Positions 33,933 through 38,665 of a stretch of DNA of 38,665 nucleotides are shown one piece after another. How positions within the stretch are numbered: the stretch's first letter is position 1; every line of letters begins with the position of its first letter. A program made the position numbers and the translations under genes. The notes below the pieces were generated by a model that ran no database searches, was not told where the DNA came from, and saw only the letters and a program-made list of their open reading frames with translations. Source of the stretch: Acidovorax sp. NB1 (lineage in GTDB: Bacteria; Pseudomonadota; Gammaproteobacteria; Burkholderiales; Burkholderiaceae_C); the NCBI RefSeq assembly GCF_005405905.1, contig NZ_BJHU01000047.1, positions 1 to 38,665 on the forward strand. The letters run 5' to 3'.

Positions 33933-35567
33933 ATGACTGCCGCCAACCCCACTGCAGACCAGGCGCCCGCCCGTTCGGCGCCTGCTGCAACACAAACCCC
34001 TGCCCCGCCCGGGCCCCCTGCGGCCTACCCACCGCTACAGGGCACCGCCTTGCTGCTGGGCACGCTGTCCCTGTCGCTGGCCACGTTCATGAACGTGCTG
34101 GACTCGTCCATTGCCAACGTCTCCATCCCCGCCATTGCCGGTGACCTGGGCGTGAGCCCCGGCCAGGGCACCTGGGTCATCACCAGCTTTGGCGTGGCCA
34201 ACGCGATTTCGGTGCCGCTCACCGGCTGGCTCACGCAGCGCTTTGGCGCAGTGCGGCTGTTCACCATGAGCGTGCTGCTGTTTGTGCTCACCTCCTGGCT
34301 GTGCGGCTTTGCCTCGTCGCTGGAGGCACTGGTGTTCTTCCGCGTGCTGCAGGGCCTGGTGGCGGGGCCCATGATTCCGCTCAGCCAAACCCTGCTGCTG
34401 GCCAGCTACCCCAAGGCCCTCGCGGGCACGGCCCTGGCGCTGTGGGGCGTGACCACGCTGGTCGCCCCCGTGGTAGGGCCGCTGCTGGGGGGCTGGATCA
34501 CCGACAACATTTCGTGGCCGTGGATCTTCTACATCAACGTGCCGGTGGGCCTGCTGGCCGGTGCCCTCACCTGGGGCATCTACCGCCAGCGCGAAACGCC
34601 CATCCGCAAGCTGCCGATTGACACTGTGGGCCTCAGCCTGCTGGTGCTGTGGGTGGGCGCGCTGCAGCTCATGCTCGACAAGGGCAAGGAGCTGGACTGG
34701 TTCGCCTCGGGCGAGATCATCACCATGGCCGTGGTGGCGGTGGTGGCGTTCGCCGTCTTCCTGGTGTGGGAGCTGACCGAAAAGCACCCGGTGGTGGACC
34801 TCAAGCTCTTCAAGGGCCGCAACTTCACCTTTGGCGCGCTGGCATTGTCGGTGGCCTACGCGCTGTTCTTTGGCAACGTGGTGCTGCTGCCGCTGTGGCT
34901 GCAGCAGTGGATGGGCTACACCGCCACCTCGGCCGGCATGGCGCTGGCGCCGGTGGGTGTATTCGCCATTTTGCTCACGCCGCTGGTCGGAAAGAAGGTG
35001 GGCCAGTGGGACCCGCGCCGTATGGCCACGGGCGCGTTTGTGGTGTTCAGCACGGTGCTGTGGATGCGCTCGCAGTTCACCGTGCAGACAGACTTCATCC
35101 ACATCCTGATCCCCACCCTGCTGCAGGGCGCGGCCATGGCGTTCTTCTTCATCCCGCTGACCACGCTCACGCTGGCCGGTGTGGCGCCCGAGCGCATTCC
35201 CGCGGCGGCGGGTCTGAGCAACTTCGTGCGGATCACCGCCGGGGCCATGGGCACGTCGATTGCCACCACGCTGTGGGAAAGCCGCGCCGCCATGCACCAC
35301 GCGCACCTCACCGAGGGGCTGGTGCAGGGCCAGGGCGTGTTTGCGCAAACGCTGGACAGCCTGACCGCCTCGGGCCTCACGCAGATGCAGGCGCTGGCGC
35401 AGATCAACCGGCTGATCGACCAGCAGGCGTTCACGCGCGCGGCCAATGACATCTTCCTGGGCTCGGCGGGCTTGTTCCTGCTGCTGATCGGGCTGATCTG
35501 GCTCACCAAGCGCCCGGCGAGGACAGCGGGTGGCGGTGGTGCTGCCGATGCGGGTGGTGCGCACTAG
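33933..35567 (+). CDS. EmrB/QacA-type MFS drug efflux pump (DHA2 family)
   Basis: A 544-residue inner-membrane proton antiporter with 14 predicted membrane segments. The family marks are the helix-1 motif LDSSIANVSIPAIAGDLGVS, FRVLQGLVAGPMIPLSQTLL, and the antiporter C-motif in VAPVVGPLLGGWITDNISWP. An extra ~35-residue Pro/Ala-rich N-terminal segment precedes the first helix. It starts 17 bp after the adaptor gene. Substrates of EmrB-type pumps are hydrophobic or weakly acidic compounds. The operon ends with a hairpin about 110 bp downstream. Confidence 0.93.
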   Translation: MTAANPTADQAPARSAPAATQTPAPPGPPAAYPPLQGTALLLGTLSLSLATFMNVLDSSIANVSIPAIAGDLGVSPGQGTWVITSFGVANAISVPLTGWLTQRFGAVRLFTMSVLLFVLTSWLCGFASSLEALVFFRVLQGLVAGPMIPLSQTLLLASYPKALAGTALALWGVTTLVAPVVGPLLGGWITDNISWPWIFYINVPVGLLAGALTWGIYRQRETPIRKLPIDTVGLSLLVLWVGALQLMLDKGKELDWFASGEIITMAVVAVVAFAVFLVWELTEKHPVVDLKLFKGRNFTFGALALSVAYALFFGNVVLLPLWLQQWMGYTATSAGMALAPVGVFAILLTPLVGKKVGQWDPRRMATGAFVVFSTVLWMRSQFTVQTDFIHILIPTLLQGAAMAFFFIPLTTLTLAGVAPERIPAAAGLSNFVRITAGAMGTSIATTLWESRAAMHHAHLTEGLVQGQGVFAQTLDSLTASGLTQMQALAQINRLIDQQAFTRAANDIFLGSAGLFLLLIGLIWLTKRPARTAGGGGAADAGGAH

Positions 35568-35646
35568 CGCAAACCAGTGCGAGCCGAGGTGAACCAGAGC
35601 GTTTCAAGAGGAAAAACCGCCCTCTCCGCGCTATAGAAAACAAAAG

Positions 35647-35666
35647 TTCGCTATCTTTTGCATAGC
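35647..35666. repeat. Dispersed intergenic repeat TAGC...ATAGC, copy 4
   Basis: TTCGCTATCTTTTGCATAGC lies between the MFS pump gene and its terminator. It shares the GCTAT...ATAGC core with copies at 16581, 23278 and 30365. Confidence 0.5.
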
Positions 35667-35676
35667 ATCGATAACA

Positions 35677-35700
35677 AAAGCGGCTCTTCGGAGCCGCTTT
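35677..35700. terminator. Hairpin with UUCG loop after the efflux operon
   Basis: A perfect 10-bp stem, AAAGCGGCTC and GAGCCGCTTT, is closed by the very stable TTCG tetraloop. The A-run before and T-run after the stem allow it to work in both directions, ending the efflux operon and the convergent EF-hand gene. Confidence 0.85.
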
Positions 35701-35735
35701 GGCGTTGCGGGGGTGCCGCACAGCCCGCAATGGGC

Positions 35736-36302
35736 CTATGCAGCCCCCACCCGCTTTTCTGCGTTGGCAAACGCCGTGGCCAGCGCTGCAAACTCGCTTT
35801 GGCTCACCACACCGTCGGCAATGCCGCTGCGGTCCATCAGCTGCAGCACGGCCTGCGAAAAGTCATTGCCCTGCCGGGTGATCGACGTGCTGGCGAGCCC
35901 CTGCAGAAACTCCTCGTGCGAAATGCGGCCATCCTTGCTGGTGTCGAACCCGGCGGCAATCTGCTCCTTCTGGGCATCGTCCGCACCAAACTCGCTGAGC
36001 AGCGCCTTGAAGTCCTGCGTGGACACCGATCCCCCCGCCGAAGGCTGCCCCACCAGGCCACCGCCACTGCCCCGCTGCACGGCGCCCAGGGCCCCATCCA
36101 GCTTGCCTTGCGACACCAGGATGCCCTTGCCCGCAAACCCCGCCAGCGCCTCAGCCTGCGGGCTGAGCGTGACCACCGCCGAGGGCTGGGCCTGCTCCGC
36201 ATCGCTGCCGCGCCGGGGCGCCGCAGGCTTGGCCGCCCCGCTCGATGCAGCGTTGAAAACCAGCGAGGCTACGGATGCAAGACCGGAAAGAAGAGGTGAC
36301 AT
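35736..36302 (-). CDS. EF-hand calcium-binding protein
   Basis: A 188-residue protein. The start MSPLLSGLASVASLVFNAAS is set by AGGAG 9 bp upstream; an in-frame ATG 45 bp earlier is not needed. One canonical EF-hand is visible: FDTSKDGRISHEEFLQGL (Asp, Ser, Asp, Gly, Ile and Glu in the loop positions). A degenerate second is MDRSGIADGVVSQSEFAAL, and a remnant helix is VSTQDFKALLSEFG. The N-terminal 20 residues are hydrophobic but lack the usual positive charge, so the protein's location is unclear. Calcium signalling or buffering is possible. Confidence 0.8.
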   Translation of the reverse strand: MSPLLSGLASVASLVFNAASSGAAKPAAPRRGSDAEQAQPSAVVTLSPQAEALAGFAGKGILVSQGKLDGALGAVQRGSGGGLVGQPSAGGSVSTQDFKALLSEFGADDAQKEQIAAGFDTSKDGRISHEEFLQGLASTSITRQGNDFSQAVLQLMDRSGIADGVVSQSEFAALATAFANAEKRVGAA

Positions 36303-36515
36303 CGCCTTGAACTCCTGCGCGGCGATATCCGGCCCACTGCAATACACAGATCAGCAGTCACCATTTCTCGCCCAGTGTGCTCAGAGTAGCGGGCTGCTCC
36401 CAAAGCAATGACCCGATAAAGCATCGCTTTGCCTACCACCTTGATGCATAGAAGCCCGTATCGCTGGGTGTCCAACAATGGGCAAGGGCGCCAGATTGTT
36501 CCTTGCTAGAACTGA

Positions 36516-36527
36516 AACGCTAGCGTT
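36516..36527. other. 12-bp perfect palindrome after the surface lipoprotein gene
   Basis: AACGCTAGCGTT lies 8 bp past the lipoprotein's stop codon on the minus strand. It has no loop and no U-run, so a terminator is doubtful. The rest of the 232-bp gap (36303-36534) shows no recognised element. Confidence 0.35.
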
Positions 36528-36534
36528 CAAGCCC

Positions 36535-37326
36535 CTACTTTGCGAAGAAGACCGCAGTCCCTCGGGTCTCGTCCGCGCTCGTCACCACCACCGTCAGCCC
36601 ATTCTTGGCCACGTTGAGCGTACCCACCCCGCTGAATGCGGTCTTGCTCCCGTCCGCGCAGCTTTCGTTGAAGCTGACGCTGTACGCAGCCGTGCTGGCC
36701 ATCGCCGCTACGTTGCCCGTGTAAGAACACCCCGTGGTCGAGCTCCCTGTCATACTGCCGGTCGCCGCAAGACTCCACTGCACAGTCTGGGCATTGCCTC
36801 CCAATGTGGCACTCCAGTTGCCCTGCACTTCCGTCTGGACGGCCGGCGTGGCCAGTGCATCGCTCTGGGTCAGGGTCCCCGTGTTCAGGCCCGTGAATGC
36901 AATCGTCTTGGGGCTGGCCGCAAGTGCCGCGTTGACCTGGCCTGTCACCGCCTGGCCTGTGGCGTTGGCTTGCCCCAGCGCGTAGCTTTTCCCGTTGGCG
37001 CTGCTGTCACTGCGCACCACCAGCTTGACCAGCCGGCTGGCGTCCTGGGCCAACAGCCAGGCGCTGGCGGTTCCGTTGGCCTCGGGCACCACCACGGCGG
37101 TCGTGGCCGGTGCCACGCCTGCAGCGGTGACCCAGCGTCCCTTGAGCTGGGCGGGGTCGATGGTGGGGCCGGAGGCATCGCCTCCACCACCGCCTCCGCA
37201 GGCCGCCAGCAGTCCCCCAAGGGCCAGTGTGAGTGCGGCGGCTGAAAATTTGCGTGCGATTGCAATGGGCACTAGTGTTTGCATGTGCGTCTGTGTTTGT
37301 ATTGTCATGAGTGGTTTCAGTGCCAT
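36535..37326 (-). CDS. Putative surface lipoprotein of unknown function
   Basis: A 263-residue protein. The signal with IARK and a hydrophobic run ends at LLAAC followed by GGGGGGD, a lipobox and tether. The body is rich in Ala, Thr, Ser and Gly and contains two Cys pairs (TGCSYTG and ESCADG). Strand-rich spacing suggests a beta-sandwich. Three in-frame starts are possible (37326, 37308, 37284) and none has a clear ribosome-binding site; MQTLVPIAIARK (37284) gives the most typical signal length. It follows the adhesin-like gene by 47 bp on the same strand and may share its transcript. Confidence 0.65.
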   Translation of the reverse strand: MALKPLMTIQTQTHMQTLVPIAIARKFSAAALTLALGGLLAACGGGGGGDASGPTIDPAQLKGRWVTAAGVAPATTAVVVPEANGTASAWLLAQDASRLVKLVVRSDSSANGKSYALGQANATGQAVTGQVNAALAASPKTIAFTGLNTGTLTQSDALATPAVQTEVQGNWSATLGGNAQTVQWSLAATGSMTGSSTTGCSYTGNVAAMASTAAYSVSFNESCADGSKTAFSGVGTLNVAKNGLTVVVTSADETRGTAVFFAK

Positions 37327-37373
37327 GTCGTCAGCGCTCAGAAGATAGGGCGAAGCAGGTATGCAGGTACCGC

Positions 37374-38665
37374 TCAGAACCAGAAAGGATGGGGTCCCAC
37401 ATCTGGCGCCAGCCCCACAATCGACAGCGGCATGTGCCCCGGAGCTCCCGGGTCCGTAATGATGCCGTCCGCCTTGCCGTCCGCATCAAACTGCCCACCA
37501 TCCACGATCTGGAAGTCCAGCCGCACCCGGCCCCCTTCCATCACCATCTTGCCCCCATACGGCTCGCTGGCCAGGTTCACCCAGGTGCCGCCAGCATCCT
37601 GCTTCCAGTAGCCGTTGACCCCCAGCGCCGGGTCCAGGTACAGGCTGAAGCTTTCGCTGTTCTTGCCCTGCGCCAGTTCCACCGTGAAGCTGACCAGCCC
37701 GATGGGTGTCTGCAGCCCTTCTGGCAGGTCTTGCGGTGCGTCCAGTTGCTTGAGGCTGGTGATGCGGGCGTTGTCCGTTCCGCTGCCCACCTTGCCATTG
37801 GTGCTGCTGGCCACCAACGTGGTGAAGGTGGGTGGCGCGTTGCCGGGATTGCTCTCGCCCGTGGGGCTGAGCACAAAGCCGACGGAGCCGACCGAGGGCT
37901 GTTCGCTGTCCTTGATGCCGTCTCCGTTGCCGTCTCCCGGGGTGGTGTTGCCACCGGGGCCGGGGATGCCGGGGGTCAGGTCTTCCACCGGACCTGGGAT
38001 GCCGTCGTTGTCGGGCACCCCAGGCGTGGGCGGTGTGGGGGGGACGGGCGTAGGGGGGATAGGCTCGGGTTCAGGGTCCGGGATGGTGGGGGTAAGGTTG
38101 GTCACAGCCGTGGCGGTAAAGCTGACGGCGTCGTTGCCTGCTGCGTCCTGCACGGCGTTGGCGTCGTTGCCGCCTGTGGGGTCAGTGTAGGAAATGGTCA
38201 CGCTCTGGCCCGCCACCACGGCAGTGGTCAGTGCCAGGGTGACGGTTTTGGCGGCGGCGTTGACAGCTAAGCCGGTGACAGCATTGGCAAAGCCTCCCGC
38301 CGTCACCGCAAAGGCGCCAACGGGCGCGGTGTTCACGGCGTCCAGTGTGGTCGCCTCGGTGTAGCTCAGCACCAGTTGATTGCCGTTGACGGTGGCTGTG
38401 CTCACCACCGGGGGGGTGGTATCCAGTGTGTTGTTGGTGACAGTGGTTACGCCCAGGCTGGCTGCGTCGTTGCCCTGGATGTCCTGGGTGGCGTTGGCGT
38501 CGTTGCCTGCCGTGGGGTCGGTGTAGGCGACGGTGACGCTCTGGCCATAATCCACCGGGGTGCCCAGGGTCAGGGTGACGGTTTTAGCGGCAGCGTTCAC
38601 GGCCACGCCGGTCACGGTGTTGGCGATTCCACCGGAGACCACGGCGAAGGCGCCTGTAGCTGGCG
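37374..38665 (-). CDS. C-terminal end of a large repetitive adhesin-like protein, 5' part outside the window
   Basis: The frame stays open to the right edge; about 430 residues are visible. Two SwmB-like (cyanobacterial-motility-type) repeats of about 112 residues each are seen (GAFAVVSGGIANTVTGVAVN and GAFAVTAGGFANAVTGLAVN), with SYTDPTGGNDANAVQDAAGN in each. Next come a Pro-rich linker (PEPEPIPPTPVPPTPPTPGV), a calcium-loop-like DGNGDGIKDSEQ, and a choice-of-anchor-U-type C-terminal domain (SFTVELAQG ... LDFQIVDGGQFDADGKADGI). Such proteins are usually exported and act in adhesion or surface attachment. The export route and N-terminus cannot be seen. Confidence 0.85.
   Translation of the reverse strand, partial: PATGAFAVVSGGIANTVTGVAVNAAAKTVTLTLGTPVDYGQSVTVAYTDPTAGNDANATQDIQGNDAASLGVTTVTNNTLDTTPPVVSTATVNGNQLVLSYTEATTLDAVNTAPVGAFAVTAGGFANAVTGLAVNAAAKTVTLALTTAVVAGQSVTISYTDPTGGNDANAVQDAAGNDAVSFTATAVTNLTPTIPDPEPEPIPPTPVPPTPPTPGVPDNDGIPGPVEDLTPGIPGPGGNTTPGDGNGDGIKDSEQPSVGSVGFVLSPTGESNPGNAPPTFTTLVASSTNGKVGSGTDNARITSLKQLDAPQDLPEGLQTPIGLVSFTVELAQGKNSESFSLYLDPALGVNGYWKQDAGGTWVNLASEPYGGKMVMEGGRVRLDFQIVDGGQFDADGKADGIITDPGAPGHMPLSIVGLAPDVGPHPFWF

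Noticed and set aside
32273..33952. 559-residue minus-strand frame opposite the efflux adaptor
   Set aside because: It is a shadow frame rich in Gly, His, Leu and Arg; the adaptor on the plus strand has all family features.

Overview
The window looks like chromosome from a high-GC betaproteobacterium of the Burkholderiales, most likely the family Comamonadaceae (Acidovorax-like). The reasons are the base composition, two Bug/TctC-type solute receptors, the aldarate-catabolism gene set, and a short dispersed TAGCTAT...ATAGC repeat between genes that I associate with this family. The assignment is inference from style and gene content, not from a marker gene.

Positions 1-8523 are a heavy-metal island. 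The 3' part of a CusA-type copper/silver RND pump is followed, 60 bp after its stop, by a Tn5053/Tn402-type terminal repeat. An older Tn21-type terminal repeat lies just inside it, then merR and the merTPA(D)E operon. merD is frameshifted. A 3'-truncated urf2 (EAL domain) carries an expanded hexanucleotide repeat and ends at about 6714, where the mer transposon breaks off with no transposition genes. On the minus strand beyond it are a methionine-rich lipoprotein and a heavy-metal-associated (HMA) protein behind a perfectly spaced CueR-type promoter, then a PaaI-like thioesterase.

Positions 8524-11909 are the least explained part, with lower GC and accessory character. The region holds two divergent relatives of the HAD domain found in 'Swiss Army Knife' RNA-repair proteins, each beside an antitoxin-type regulator. 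One lies directly downstream of a DUF2384 (MbcA/ParS-type) protein. The other is divergent from a small XRE repressor that is also convergent with an unknown 146-residue gene. The same TAGTCTCAT motif stands before both plus-strand genes of that second locus and, inverted, before the repressor. An orphan 'mobile mystery protein A' regulator and a set of 23-bp-phased repeats lie between or beside them. This is the best candidate for an undescribed system.

Positions 12111-14332 hold a metal-homeostasis operon: a Fur/Zur-family regulator behind a Fur-like box, a small His-rich membrane-anchored protein, and an AztD-like zinc metallochaperone lipoprotein. After a Sel1-repeat membrane protein and a small putative DNA-binding protein come two divergent units for sugar-acid use (17030-23226): a periplasmic lactonase with a Bug receptor, and a second Bug receptor with kdgD, followed by a SnoaL-like lipoprotein and a D-2-hydroxyacid dehydrogenase. 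Two LysR genes, a SnoaL-like gene, metR/metE and a ketopantoate-reductase-type gene follow.

Positions 29229-30258 encode a ParD-like/zeta toxin pair behind a perfect palindrome. Positions 30436-35567 are a MarR-controlled tripartite efflux operon (outer-membrane factor, EmrA-type adaptor, EmrB-type MFS pump) closed by a strong hairpin. The window ends with an EF-hand protein, a surface lipoprotein and the C-terminal end of a large repetitive adhesin-like protein that runs off the right edge.
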